From Ampelomyces quisqualis (lineage: Eukaryota > Ascomycota > Dothideomycetes > Pleosporales > Phaeosphaeriaceae), in the NCBI GenBank assembly GCA_018398575.1, contig JAGTXZ010000018.1, forward strand, positions 1,798,001-1,862,000: 64,000 bases of DNA. Direction: 5' to 3'. Below the pieces are notes generated by a model. That model had not been told where the DNA came from, made no database searches, and saw nothing but the letters and a program-made list of their open reading frames with translations. A program made the position numbers and the translations under genes. Positions 1-11,654 of the stretch are shown here, one piece after another (the first letter of the stretch is position 1; each line of letters begins with the position of its first letter).

Positions 1-151
1 TATGTAACATTATGTACAGCAGTGGTTGGAATGCATCATGTGCACAAAACCTCGACAGGCGCATGTCGACCAACTGACATCAATTCCACCTAACAATAAA
101 CCTCGTGCCCTCCAATCGTACAACACAACCAAACGCCCATCACCACTCTAC

Positions 152-1303
152 TCAATCACTCACACCTGACACCTCTTTCCGCTCCGCATCCACTCTCTCC
201 CCACTCACCCCTCCCAATGGAATGTGATTCGTCTTCGAGTCATACACACTCCAATAAACCATTTTATACGCCATATGCGCAAATGCCGTGCCAACCAGTG
301 CTCCAAACACGATATCGACAGGATGATGCCACGCATCTCTCAGCTTGCTGAAAGCTAGTACGACCGCTATACACCATGGCGCGACAAACAGTACCAATTT
401 CCAATGATGAACTCGTTGCGTTTGGTTGAGTTTCTGTTTCTCTTCTGCACCCTCTTCGTGGTACTCAATTGGTTCGCGACCTCGCACATCCTCACTCAAA
501 ACCTTGAATTTCGCATGCAGCCACAGCGCCAGAAATCCGAACCCTGCAAACGCCGCACACGCATGTCCACTTGGAAAACTCATCTGGGCTTCTTTTACGA
601 GTTTCCCACTGGCGGTGCAGACTTGTTCGGGAGTGAAGTACTCAACGCCCGCAGCACCCGGTAAGCCTGGCGTCGATGGCGGGATAGCTGGGTGACATAT
701 TGTAAGGAAGTGAGGACGCAAGCCGCCGACGAAGATTTTGATGAAGCTTTGGAATAATGTCGCGGTGGATAGGGCGTAGCCTAGGCCGATCAACTATATG
801 CCCCTGAAGGTCAGTAATCATCACTTTGTTCCAATTAAACATCGAGAATGCGTTACGGCGGCGTTGGCCCCTTCGAATCTCCTCTCCCACCACACTGCAT
901 ATATGCCCATGATGACCGCTGGTACCGCGAAACTCGCCACCGCGCTGACGTTCGTGGTGATGTATTCCGCCATGTACGGCTTGCTGTGCTTCATGCCCCA
1001 GGCCGTCTTCTCGATGCCGGGGTATAAAGGGAAGTGGCGTGGCATGATGGGCGGGCAGAATTGGTAGAGCATGTATGCGGTCAAAAGGCAGAGGAGTTGC
1101 GTGCTGATGTCGTGCGCGTTGTGCCGGAGGAAAGTACGGATGGAGGGGGCGTTGGTGAAGCCTGGGAGGAGGGCGCGCCGTCGAGGAGGGAGAGACGTGG
1201 TGGATTCGATGTCGTTAGGTGAGGGTTTGATTGTTGGAGGTGGCGAGGGTGGCGGATTGAAGGGCGGTGAGGATGTACGGGGTGTATCGCTGGGTGGTGG
1301 CAT
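152..1303 (-). CDS. PAP2-family lipid phosphate phosphatase
   Basis: Probable membrane phosphatase that removes phosphate from phosphatidic acid, diacylglycerol pyrophosphate or related lipids (DPP1/LPP1 type). Two exons, complement(152..793, 857..1303), give 362 aa; the 63-nt intron has GTAACG at its 5' end, a CTGAC branch site and ends TATAG. All three PAP2 signature motifs are visible in exon 2: K-x6-RP (KIFVGGLRP, about residues 168-176), PSGH, and S-K-x5-H-x3-D (SKLRDAWHHPVD). Several hydrophobic segments fit a polytopic membrane protein, with a Pro/Ser-rich N-terminal tail. I chose the ATG at 1303 because the extra residues upstream look like 5' UTR. Substrate is not decided by the sequence. 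Confidence 0.88.
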
Positions 1304-1794
1304 GTTGAGCTGCTGATGTTTCGTTGTTGATTGATGGATGGATGGTGAACGATCATATCGGAACACACGATATGATCTTGCGAGATATGGGGTACAGCTT
1401 CCTTCAGACAATAGAAAGTACTTGCTCTCATCAGACTACAGCAGTCGTGCCTGGCTTCCTTGGGAAAAGAACACCTGCTCACACGAGGACCATGACGTAC
1501 AGTCCTACAACAAGCAAGCATACGTCAATCCCAGAAGCTGAAAATTTTCTCGTCCTCCTCAAACCCCCAATCCTTCAACGCTGGCAACACAAATTTTTAA
1601 TTTATAGCATGCAGTCTACATGAAAACACTCTGGTATTTTCGCCGGGCTCAAACAAAGACTCTTTGAAAATATATGTATTGACATGTACCCTCCTGCCCT
1701 TCAATGCATTGCTTTGATGGCTCAAACCATGCGTGATTTTCTTTCGACCATCACTAATCTTTTCGAATCGATCGAGCTCATGGTCTTGTCGAAT

Positions 1795-2460
1795 GTCTAC
1801 GTACCTTTTGCCGGAGATGGTGAACGAGCCATTGCCACTGTACACGAGCATGTAATGGAGGATATGCTACATCGTGCCGCCTGGTTGAGTGTCAGTCGAG
1901 AGGTAATTCTTGACAGTGATCTCAAACGTCCCGGAGCCATCCTTTACGTCTTTTGCGTTGCTGCTATGATAGAGGGAACTCTCTACTCTTTTCAGCATGT
2001 ATCTTGCCAGCAAGACCCAAGACTGCCACTTTACCGCCAGGATGTCACTCTTGCACACTAGTCGCATTGGTACACTTTGTTATCGACCGCAACCCAGCAG
2101 TCGTCCTCTTTTCATGCTTTTCAATATCCTGCTGAGTGAACTGCTTCTGCGGCGCGCCTGCTTCTTGCTTACCGCTCGCAATCTGAATCTGGACGCTCGG
2201 CTTCATCCATCCTCCATTTGCAGTACCAGGTTCCACGGGATGTCGAAAGCGGATAGGGGGTGTATCTTGTACTATTGAGGGCTTGACAACGTACTAACAT
2301 TTATTCATCATGCCCATGATTCCTGCCTCCCGGGCAAAATCATCTGGTTCAGTTTGATCATCTTGCGCGTGCGTAACACCAGACTTCCCGTCATAGCGGT
2401 ATGGGTATCCAATGCGGTGCTCATATTGGTCGAGTCGTCAGGTTCCCATCTCTTCTTGGG
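1795..2460 (-). pseudogene. Decayed nitrate reductase relic (cytochrome b5 and FAD parts)
   Basis: On the minus strand, pieces in different frames match fungal assimilatory nitrate reductase in the right order: the end of the Mo-domain (IMGMMNKC near 2310-2325), a linker (GGWMKPS, then KQFTQQDIEKHEK), the haem-binding core of cytochrome b5 (HPGGKVAVLG, about 2030-2045), then the start of the FAD domain (GTFEITVKNYL and QPGGTM, about 1865-1935) and GNGSFTISGK (about 1805-1840). Frames shift after KHEK, and the Trp expected before HPGGK is now TGA. The second haem His (GHAG in the family) reads GLAG. Part of the haem-FAD linker is gone, and I could not recognise the Mo-binding domain upstream or the NADPH domain downstream. 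The limits given are those of recognisable sequence only. Confidence 0.75.
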
Positions 2461-3538
2461 TTGAGCATGTATGGCTGATTGTCTGTACTCACCATGGTAT
2501 TGCAGGCACGATAGGAGGAAAATGTTCTGTTTGAGATTGTTGATCTGATGTCTGAATGGTAGGCATGAACTTGTTCGTATCACGCCTTCCTTCGATTGAA
2601 AGTGCATCCCACGTACCTCGTGCAACATAATGCTTATCCAACTCTTTAACTCTCTCCGGCTAGCTTCGTAGATCGAGTCCATGTCTACTGGTATGGCCTG
2701 AGTTCTACAGACCTTCTCATCCTAACGTACGATATCAAGCAATTTAATGCTGACCAGAAATCTTCTTTCATCACCTTTGCATATGCACCGGTTAGTATCG
2801 TGTTCCGCATGTGCTGGTTGGCCGTCTACCACTTTCCCGGAAATGCAGACGTGCCATCTCGACAGTGCAGCTCGCAAATTACCTAAACTAACTTGCTAGC
2901 CTGCTTTTGTACATTAACAAGGCTTTTCTCATAGTTTCTGTTGTGTTCATACCTCCTGATGTCAGCAGAAGTCCTCCACCACCTTCTGACGTGCCGCTAT
3001 TCAAGATATAGAAAGAGAGGCGCGGGAGTCCCATCTCGCATCGACAGGATCCGCTCGCCTTTCAATGCACCAATGTAACCGGCATTTCTTGTATGAAACA
3101 TGGTTGTAGATCGTGCGTGTATTGTGCAGGTCCGAAGGCGTTCATCCTGAACCTTGGTTTAGCCACGATCCAATCACATTTCCTCTCCCCCCAGCCTTCA
3201 ACCATGGCCCACCCCCGTCAGCGGACGAGTTTCTAACATTGGTACACTTATTAGCTACATTTTTCGTGAGTCCTATTGAAGTTTTGAGAACGTGACGCGA
3301 GGCTGAAAGCTTCTCAAAAATGGGCAACGAAACATTGCAGTCAATTCGGCTCCCGACTACATGAACGCAGTCCAATGTGGGTGTACTTCACAAAATTTGC
3401 TGCTATTCGGCGCACTTAGTGGAAAACATGATCTCAATTTAGTGCAGTTCAAGATCTGCTTCACGGTAGAGAAACGGGGTGGAAATAAATTACTGATCAA
3501 TCACCAATATCTGCAGCCCAACTATTCTCCAGAGCTAC
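2461..3538. other. Intergenic, no gene recognised
   Basis: I see no supported gene here. Upstream remains of the nitrate reductase Mo-domain could be present but are too decayed to identify by eye. The minus-strand open frame at 3142-3375 has no recognisable motif. Confidence 0.5.
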
Positions 3539-5254
3539 TCAAAGCTCACCACCATCGCCCATAGCTGTGAAATCCTCGGGCGAAATGTGCTTCTTCTTCG
3601 TGCCTCCGATCGAAGCCTCGTCGTCGCTTCCTGGCAATACCTCCAAGCTGCGGCCACGCTTATTGCTCTCTGCGTCTGGGAGCGGCGCGGTGAAATCGCG
3701 CTTACGCACCAATAGTCCCAGGATATTTACCCTCGCAGGAATGGGGAGGAAAGATGCGTCTGCGGGGAGTTTGAAGGCAGTCAACGTGACGCCCTTGGAC
3801 GGCTTTTCCGATACGGCGACACCGTCGGATAGTTCGAATTTGCGCTTCGTGCCATGCGTGCCACGAGGGATGGGTTGGCGGTGTGACTCGAACTTCTCCT
3901 TAAGCTTCTTGTTGCTTGTCGTGGTGTTTGACGTGACCTCATGGTCGTTCACCAGGGTGTCTCCCTCAGGGAAGTCGTTATTGGGCGCGGTGCGCTTCAT
4001 GCCACGAGTTTTCTCTGTGATAGGCTCTTGATGGGTTTTGAGCTTGTTCTTCTGCTTCTTACGTCTACGATCCGTTGTTGATGATGTCTCGGATTTCTCA
4101 GAGGTGTCGGAGGTGTCGGAGCTGATGCCATCTGATGTCCTCGCCTCCTCATCTTCGTTCTTGCGCTTCTCGTGGGTAACGAGTGATCCAAGCTTCGCCT
4201 CAGTCAGTCGTGCGCGGGTCTTTTGCTCCAAGGTGCTGTAGTATTCTTCAAATATTTCGGCCAGTGTTAGCGGCTGGTGAGGGACTTCTGGTACAGCTAA
4301 ACAGGCGCGCCCATATCCTGGCGTGATGATGCTCATCACCGTCTCGGCGATATTACCCTTCGCGGATGGAAGATGCTTGGTAACATACTCTACGCACAAC
4401 GGAATAGTGAGTGCGTGCTCCGCTTCTAAATAGGCTACCAGCTTAGCCTGCTCTTCAGGGGAGAGCTTGTTTGAGAGAACATTTTCAACACTGTCTCGAC
4501 ATTGTGGGCAGTTGAAGGGCTGTTCTCCGCGTGCGCCCGACTTGCAATTAACCCCGCAGGCTTCATCAGCAACGATGGTGTGACCACAAGTCACATAGTG
4601 ACCACCACCCGTTCCACACGGACAATAGTCCTCTACAGTAGACCTGCTGATACGCATGCCACCAATAGTTCCCATATATCCTTTGGGCTTTGGATCACTT
4701 GCGTCACTGAAGTCTTCGATGACGACTTGAGCGGCAAGATTTCGTGGTATATACTGTGGGGTAGTGTCGCGGCAATGGCGGGAGTTTTGGCGCTTTGGTT
4801 GAAGCTTAGATCGACCATCGGTGCCAATTCCTGGCTTACGGAACGAAAATTCGAACAAGGGTACTTCAGGAGGCAAGGCTTCGTGATGATCTATACCATT
4901 GATCCGCTCGTCAAGCTCATCTTGTGGAGCCGCACTTTGTGTAGAATGTTGTCCATTCGCATCGATCGGTTCTACATCATCAGGCCGATCTGGTAGTGCC
5001 GCTGCCGTGACCTTCTGGACGGCTGGGTCATCTGGCACGTCTCGGTCTATATGAGCATCCGTCGTATTTGAGGTTTGGCCTGGTGGTGCAGATGACGCGA
5101 CATCTTGAGCGGCTATCACATCTGGTGTGTCTGCCTCCGCTCTAGCAGTCCGTATATTCGAGCCCTCAGCCTTTGGCGCATTCGAGGAGCTTGGGTTCGA
5201 GGTCTTCGTCTTGGAGTCTCGCCAATACTTCTTGAGATACCCGATAGAGTTCAT
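3539..5254 (-). CDS. Cys-rich RING-like zinc-binding protein, function unknown
   Basis: Single-exon gene of 571 aa. Residues 1-130 are acidic, polar and probably disordered. A compact metal-binding cluster follows: Cys211, Cys213, Cys223, His225, Cys233, Cys237, Cys249 and Cys252 (C-x-C-x9-C-x-H ... C-P-x-C), spaced like a divergent RING or similar cross-brace finger. After a helical stretch (about 255-380), the C-terminal 200 residues are low-complexity and strongly basic, with Lys/Arg runs such as RRRKKQKNK that could be nuclear localisation signals. I do not recognise a named family. A ubiquitin-ligase role is possible from the finger but is not shown. The start at 5254 is the first Met of the frame. 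Confidence 0.75.
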   Translation of the reverse strand: MNSIGYLKKYWRDSKTKTSNPSSSNAPKAEGSNIRTARAEADTPDVIAAQDVASSAPPGQTSNTTDAHIDRDVPDDPAVQKVTAAALPDRPDDVEPIDANGQHSTQSAAPQDELDERINGIDHHEALPPEVPLFEFSFRKPGIGTDGRSKLQPKRQNSRHCRDTTPQYIPRNLAAQVVIEDFSDASDPKPKGYMGTIGGMRISRSTVEDYCPCGTGGGHYVTCGHTIVADEACGVNCKSGARGEQPFNCPQCRDSVENVLSNKLSPEEQAKLVAYLEAEHALTIPLCVEYVTKHLPSAKGNIAETVMSIITPGYGRACLAVPEVPHQPLTLAEIFEEYYSTLEQKTRARLTEAKLGSLVTHEKRKNEDEEARTSDGISSDTSDTSEKSETSSTTDRRRKKQKNKLKTHQEPITEKTRGMKRTAPNNDFPEGDTLVNDHEVTSNTTTSNKKLKEKFESHRQPIPRGTHGTKRKFELSDGVAVSEKPSKGVTLTAFKLPADASFLPIPARVNILGLLVRKRDFTAPLPDAESNKRGRSLEVLPGSDDEASIGGTKKKHISPEDFTAMGDGGEL

Positions 5255-5797
5255 CTTGATCTTTGTGGATTGGGACGGATAAGTGTAGAAGTGGTTGAGT
5301 TGAAAAAGGTTTTAGTACTCGCAGTGACTGGGTGTGATTGCGTGCGCGTGTCGGTTGTAGGAGGGCCGCTGAGAGACAGCTGTTCAGCAGTTGAGAGGGT
5401 GAGCGTTGGCGACTGAGAACTAGTTTGGTTGACGCGCTGCGGATGGTGGTGATCAGAAGACCGATGCGGATCGAAGAATGCCGAAGTCCTAAGTCGAGAG
5501 GGAAATATCGTCACAGTGATTGGTGGCCGACGCCGCTAACAAAGTGAACGCTGTGAGCGCTCATGGTCCGAGTGGCACACAAGACCTTGTGACATCATAC
5601 CCATTTATATGCAGCGGTGCTGAGACGACAACGACATTGTCTAGGCATGTTCAGTTTTATATGGTGTGGCGGTCTCGCGGAGAGACAACGTCAGGGCGAT
5701 GGCCATATGATAATAGAAGGGGACCGGCGTCCGTTTTAACGATCGCTGGACAGGTTGTTGCACTCTGCAACATCAGGCAGACAGCTTTCTGCAACAA
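5255..5797. other. Intergenic between permease and RING-like gene
   Basis: Holds the promoter of the Cys-rich protein gene and the 3' region of the permease gene. No further gene or RNA is evident. Confidence 0.5.
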
Positions 5798-7501
5798 CTA
5801 CCGCTTGCCAAACCTATTACTTCCCAGTGTCGGGGCCAACAAGCTCTTCCCCAGCAAATTCACAGGCTTGGTCTCCGCCTCTACCTGCTCGTCGCTCTTC
5901 ATCGCCTCCAGTACCTCGAGACCCATGTCAATCCGAGGGCCAGTGAAGTTCTTCCGTCCGTCTACAACCCACTGGAATGTGCTGATGAATAGAATCATGC
6001 CGAAGGCGACTACACAATAGTCTAAATGTGTTAGCACATGAATGCCCTGAACAACATCTTACGTACTCATGTTAGATTTAGTTACAGGGAGTTCTGGCGG
6101 AAAGAGGAACAGAACTGTTGTCACGATTGTGTAGGCAAGCCCAAGTAGATTTGCAGCCCAGCCAACAGCATTTGGCAGCGCGAAGGCCCTTTGAGGCAGC
6201 ATCTTCCTGCCACGGCAAACGTTGATTGCAATAGGTATCGCATAGCTGACACCCAGAGCGACAACTGAAGCGGAGATCAGAGCGTTGAAAGCACTGCTGG
6301 AGCCGATCAGGATCAGGCCGAAAAGCATTGTCAAACCTGCGGCCAGAAAGAGCGCATTCAGGGGCTGACCAAGTCGTGGATGAACTTTCGCAAAGAAAGA
6401 TGACCAGGGAAGGCCTCCGTCTCGAGCAAAAGCATACGTCATGCGTGACGAAGTGGTCATGATGGCCACTTCAGCGAAGAGTATGCAAACAAGTGGAAAC
6501 ATCAGCAGGCAGACGGCTCCGGCACGGCTACTCGTTGCATTGTAAAGGATTTGGATGAGTGGTCCGGATGCCGAGGAGATGATCGCTTCGGTATCGCCAC
6601 CAGACACGAAGAGTAGTATCATGAGAAAGAGAAATCCCGTAACGGTGCTAATCATGACACAGTAAATCATAACTTTGGGTCCCTCGACTGATGCATTTGG
6701 GATCTCTTCAATCATATGTGCAACAGCATCGTAACCAGTAATTGAAAAGCTGCCTTGCAAGAGACCTAGAAGCCAGGCGATACCGTCAGGCCATCCAGTC
6801 TCGTTGATGAAGTTGGTGAAGACGAATTCGGCGGAGGCGAAGTTGGGCGAAGCGCAAGCCAATACCGTGATGCAGATGATAGCGAAGCCGCCAATGGACC
6901 AGATGAGAGCAGCACGGTTGATGTAGGGCAAAAAGCTGTTGAGAAATGCATTTATGCAGAAGGCGATGAGCGTCCAGGCGACGTAGATGAGCCAGACCTG
7001 GTATGGTTGCAACGTGAAATGTTGATGGAACAAGGAAATGAGTTCTGAGATGAGCTGCGATGCAAGTAGTGATCCGCAAGTTGTTAGGGCGATCCAACCG
7101 GAGACGTTAATCCAGCCCGTGATCCATGAAGCTGAAGGGACCCAGGGTTTTGGCGTAATGACTGCCACCCAGTGGTATCTGCGGTATTGTTAGGCATGCC
7201 TATTGAAGTACAGAGTGTTCACTTACTGACCACCTGCGGTTGGGTACGCAGACAAAAACTCGGCCAACGATGCGGCGATGGCGAGATTGCAAATCCCTGC
7301 TGTGAGCAGACCCCAGATGACGCTCGTGGAACCTCCGGAAGGTAGAGCGAGACCAAGCGAAGATGAGAGCGCGGTCCACGTGTTCAGGATGGCAAAAGCC
7401 AGCCCAAGCATGGACAAGAGACTGAAATTGCGCTGAAGCTCCCCCTTGTGGCCCAGGGCCTGAAGCTGAGCTTCGGAGTCCAGTTGTCTTCCGGGTGGCA
7501 T
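5798..7501 (-). CDS. APC-family amino acid / GABA permease
   Basis: Polytopic plasma-membrane transporter of the amino acid-polyamine-choline superfamily, closest in feel to fungal GABA/choline permeases (UGA4/BAT1 type). Exons complement(5798..6021, 6067..7178, 7227..7501) give 536 aa; introns are 48 and 45 nt with GTAAGT..CGCAG and GTACGT..TTTAG. The N-terminus carries the family signature (LGHKGELQRNFSLLSMLGLAF), and about twelve hydrophobic helices follow, including GYDAVAHMIEEIPNA, the conserved loop after TM6 of this subgroup. The start at 7501 is preferred: an upstream in-frame Met at 7582 would add a poor extension. The substrate cannot be assigned from sequence. Confidence 0.88.
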
Positions 7502-8911
7502 CTTGGTTCCAAGCAGCTGAGGTTGCCAGTTGCCAGAGCGGATTCGGCCGGATTGATGTAGCCACCGAAATATTGGAGACAAGGAGACAAGGAGACAAGG
7601 AGACGAAGAGGACGGCAGGAGTCAAGAGTCCAGTATAAGCTCAATCGATGATATTCCAGGCGTGGAGGCCGCTTGATTGTCCAAGGTAGCGTCGCCTTTC
7701 CACGAAAGGCATGTCTGAGCAGAGCCACAAGCTTCGTTGAGCTTGACAATCAGCTGCAAGCGATAACACTCCCTGCCAATCGTGACTGAAACGGTCGACG
7801 AAAGATGGGGTAACATCCAATCAGCCCTCAAACTAGCCCTTACCCGCCGCCATGAGCAACTTAGGCCATGCCCGGGGGCCGCAGTCGATGCATGCCAACT
7901 CATGCAGGCGTCAAAGGCGTCAGAGGCAATTGAGAGAAAAGCAGATGGAGCGGTGATACCGCCTCCTTCAGCGTATGTACGACGGAAAGTATAGGGGTTT
8001 GATGGCCTGTTTTGGACCAGTATCTAGGTGTCATTCCGACTGCCAAGTCTCTATTTGTAAGCCCTTAGCTAAGAGCATCTGACATAACAGTCACATGTTA
8101 CTCCGTACACCCTAGCTAATATTAAAGCTATCCACACGCTCAAAGTGAAGCAGCTCATGAGGCAGTATACATACGTTTTTGCACTATTACTGGTGTTACA
8201 GGCAAGTATTTCTAAGCTATATGTGGTGATTTCGCGTTGCTTTCTGCAATAGGCAACTCTAAAAATGCCGCAATCTGCATCTTAGCATTAAAAGCAACCC
8301 TAAAAAGCAAAAACTTAGTCTCCGTACGACGAACGCCCATATTTTGGCTTCAAAAAGTCACAAAGACACGAGGGGAACGATTGGAAGTTGACGTTGACTC
8401 AAGCAAGAAGTCTATGATGTCGCATGGTCACTTTTTGGGCGGGAAACCGACTTTTTCAGCATATAATTCTTCCAACTAGGACTTCTGCCACTTTCTATTG
8501 TATGTTGTGGCATTGCGGTACTCCGTATTTATTGTTGACCATGGGCTCTCGGGACTGAGTGCTGGTGGCAGCTTGTGGCGGGAGCCACGGGACGTCGTCG
8601 CCAGCGGAAGCTTTGTTGGTTAACCTGGGGCCTGCTTGGCACTTCGCACATTAATAGGTAGTGCCGTTGCTGCTCCACGACACCATGATGGGCACTGGCG
8701 GAGGAATCCGGCTGAACGGCTTTGATTCTCACCACCTTGGATACCCGCCGCTCGAATCTGATGCGACATTCTTGCGACCCCTTGTACCACGAACTTCTGG
8801 GCCTGATTGCGTCGATCAGCTCTCGGCATGAGGCTTACGTCAGTCACTGTCTAAGGTTTCAGTTCGATACATGCCCGTTGCAACTTGCTCAACGACCATC
8901 GTCACGGCAAC
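7502..8911. other. Intergenic, 1.4 kb
   Basis: Divergent promoter region between the permease and the acid phosphatase. The middle (about 8040-8480) is AT-richer and repeats a short CACTTTTTGGGC / CGACTTTTTCAG-like motif in both orientations. This might be an old transposon remnant, but I could not define ends. No coding gene recognised. Confidence 0.4.
7575..7604. repeat. Octamer tandem repeat (GGAGACAA)
   Basis: Three full copies and one partial copy of the 8-bp unit GGAGACAA lie about 75 bp upstream of the permease start codon. An ordinary microsatellite in a promoter or leader. Confidence 0.85.
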
Positions 8912-10464
8912 ATGATGGCAAAAGCTTGGAGCAGACTCGGCGGCAACCCCCCACAACCGTACGCGCCTCTACCACTGAGCGAGAAGGAACGACCGCCGTC
9001 GATCAGATCGCGGCAAACGAGTTGGTCCCCGTGGGGCGGTATAGGCCTCACCCTATGCATTATTGGGGCTCTATCTGGGTTTTATGGGCTGCTCACGTAT
9101 GTAGGACCTGGCTTGAAACGTGTAGATTGGTGCGCTGATTTCTACTACGCAGTTCACTATCGGCTTCTGCCCACAGGTCTTGCGACACTATTGACGACGG
9201 TTACCGCTGCAGCCCCAAGACGACACATTTCTGGGGCCAGTACTCGCCCTGGTACTCGGTCCCATCTGAGATCGACGTTGCGCCGCCGAGAGACTGTAAA
9301 GTTACCTTTGCGAACGTCCTGTCCCGACACGGCGGTCGTGACCCGACCATTGGCAAATCCATTGCATACGCCTTGCTCATTGCTGATATACAGAACACCA
9401 GCAAAGCATATCCTGCCGAGTTCAAGTTCCTGAAGAATTATCAGTACTCGCTCGGCGCGGACGAGTTGACAGGTGCGGGAAGACAGGAGATGGTCAACTC
9501 GGGCGCACACTTCTTCCGTCGCTATCATAAGCTTGTCAAGAAGCAGACACCTTTTGTGCGTGCAGGGGGCCAACATCGCGTGGTCGAGTCGGCAAAAAAT
9601 TGGCTACTTGGAGTAGCTCAATCTCTGGGGCGATCGCCAGAAGAGATTGACTTGATAATCCCGGAAGGTTCCAACTGGAATAATACACTCTCTCACGATA
9701 ATTGTCCCGCATTCGAAGCAGGCCCAAGCCATGACCGCCGAGACCAAGCACAGCAGACCTGGGCAGCAGAATTTGTACCTCCAATACGGGAGCGTGTCAA
9801 TGCACAACTAGGCACCAACCTCAGCACGACTTCGATCGTGTATCTAATGGACATGTGCCCGTTCGACACCTTGGCTCATCCCACAGCCAAGGTTTCCAAG
9901 TTCTGTCACCTCTTTCCAGAGGAAGAATGGCAAGCGTACGACTACTTCCAGACGCTGGGCAAGTACTATGGCTACAGCGTTGGCAATCCCCTCGGCCCTA
10001 CACAAGGCGTGGGCTACGTAAACGAGCTGCTTGCGCGTCTAACCAAGGAGCCTGTCGCAGATCATACCAACACCAACACTACCCTCAACTCGGATCCCAA
10101 GTCCTTTCCTCTGGACCGTCATGTGTATGCTGATTTCAGCCACGACAACGACATCAGCGGTGTACTTGCCGCACTTGGTCTGTATAACCGCACGAAGCCC
10201 CTCTCAAACACGACAAGGGAGTCAACGGAAGAGACCCATGGATTTTCGGCAGCTTGGACCGTCCCTTTTGCTTCGAGACTGTATGTAGAGAAATTGCAGT
10301 GCAAGCATGAAAAGGAGGAATTCGTTCGCATCATTGTGAATGATCGTGTTCAGCCTCTGGACTTCTGCGACGGAGACAAACATGGTCGCTGTACATTGAG
10401 CAAGTTTGTCAAGAGTCAGGGCTTTGCAAGAGAAGGGGGATCATGGCATCGGTGCTACGAGTAA
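8912..10464 (+). CDS. Histidine acid phosphatase / phytase-like, membrane-anchored
   Basis: Phosphomonoesterase of histidine phosphatase clade 2, which includes fungal phytases and acid phosphatases. Exons 8912..9096 and 9153..10464 give 498 aa; the 56-nt intron begins GTATGT and ends CGCAG, and a second possible acceptor lies at 9176. Exon 2 opens with the family's N-terminal signature (CDTIDDGYRC, then HFWGQYSPWYS), followed by the catalytic loop SRHGGRDPT (RHGxRxP type; the nucleophile is its His) and the proton-donor motif SHDND near the C-terminus. Unusually, exon 1 has about 37 polar residues and then a hydrophobic stretch (GIGLTLCIIGALSGFYGLL), which suggests a type II membrane anchor and not a plain secretion signal. 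Several N-x-S/T sites fit an extracellular catalytic part. Confidence 0.87.
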
Positions 10465-10734
10465 GACACGTCCCTCAGTGCTGCGACACACTTCTTGTTG
10501 TATGTCTCGCACTCTAAGCTGCTGAGACGGTACCCACAGAACAACGTGTGACACACGAGCTTGCTTAAGGATGGGGTTGGCTGTCACGTAGGCCTGGAGT
10601 GCTGCGCATGACAATGTCATTGTCGCCAAGCACGCCAACAAAGGAACAACAAAGAATCAACAAACAGACCGCCAAATCGCATATAATATCATGACAGTTG
10701 ACTGGTGCAAGGAAACTTTTCTGTTGCTAGCGAT

Positions 10735-11433
10735 ATGTCAGACTCGTACATTGATATCAACATGCAGGGCTTTGCATCGACGACGACTCAGGATGTCAAA
10801 ACCGAGAAGCTTAAGATCAGGATTCCGAAGCGAGCATGGAATGCTTTCCAGCCGCGCACTTTCCCCACCCCAAGGTCTACAAAGTCGGGCATCAGAACCC
10901 GTTCCAAACACAAGTCGGGTCGGGGGGCAGCAGTGAAAGAGGGTGGCAGAGGTATAGAAGTCTTCCCCACCCCACCGAAAGGCTGCAAGGTCAATTTATG
11001 GAGGTTCCAGTACGGCGGCCCCAAGCATGTCGTCAAAGGAGCACTCCAAAACGAAGTCAGGCTTGAATCGCCATGCCTACGGGGTACATGTGCGAACTGT
11101 TGGAAGTGGCACACGCACTTGATGTACAGCCAAAAAGCTCGGGTTGAACCCTCGGAGCGACAGGTAAAACACCAGGCAGATTTCGAAATCGAACCAACCA
11201 GTCCTGAGATAGACGCGCGTATTGTGGACGGGAGTTGGAAGGCGGTGCCAACTGCCTCGATGGAGTATTCAAGGCGCTCGGCTCACCAGCGACCACGCAC
11301 AGCATGTCTAGTCTTTTCTTCGCAAGCAGGAAAACAGGGGTTCAGAGAGTGTGTGAGGACGGGGGAGAGGAAGGTCGAGAAGGCAGCTTATGACGGAGCG
11401 AGAAGGGCGAAAATGAAGTTGAGGAGCACTTGA
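10735..11433 (+). CDS. Hypothetical protein, basic, doubtful
   Basis: An open frame of 232 aa (ATG at 10735; an in-frame ATG also at 10705) with high Lys/Arg content and a small C-x4-C-x2-C-x3-H cluster (CLRGTCANCWKWH, about residues 121-133). It lies between the acid phosphatase and the cofactor gene on the same strand. I recognise no family. Composition is like coding sequence, but no intron or conserved domain supports it, so it may be a chance frame. Confidence 0.4.
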   Translation: MSDSYIDINMQGFASTTTQDVKTEKLKIRIPKRAWNAFQPRTFPTPRSTKSGIRTRSKHKSGRGAAVKEGGRGIEVFPTPPKGCKVNLWRFQYGGPKHVVKGALQNEVRLESPCLRGTCANCWKWHTHLMYSQKARVEPSERQVKHQADFEIEPTSPEIDARIVDGSWKAVPTASMEYSRRSAHQRPRTACLVFSSQAGKQGFRECVRTGERKVEKAAYDGARRAKMKLRST

Positions 11434-11654
11434 TGACGTAAGACCGATGCCATACACATGTCACATGACTTCTGAGAATACCCACCCCACTCTAGCCTCT
11501 TTGACAGCCTTACTAATCCAGCCAAGCCTTGCGGACCTCAACGCTACGCTCCGTCATGGTCGACTGAAAACTCGACTTCTCGACTTGGCTATATACGACC
11601 ACTGCCCGCCGTGCCCAATGTTGGACGCCGCTCTCTCCGCCTCTCCCCTCCCCG

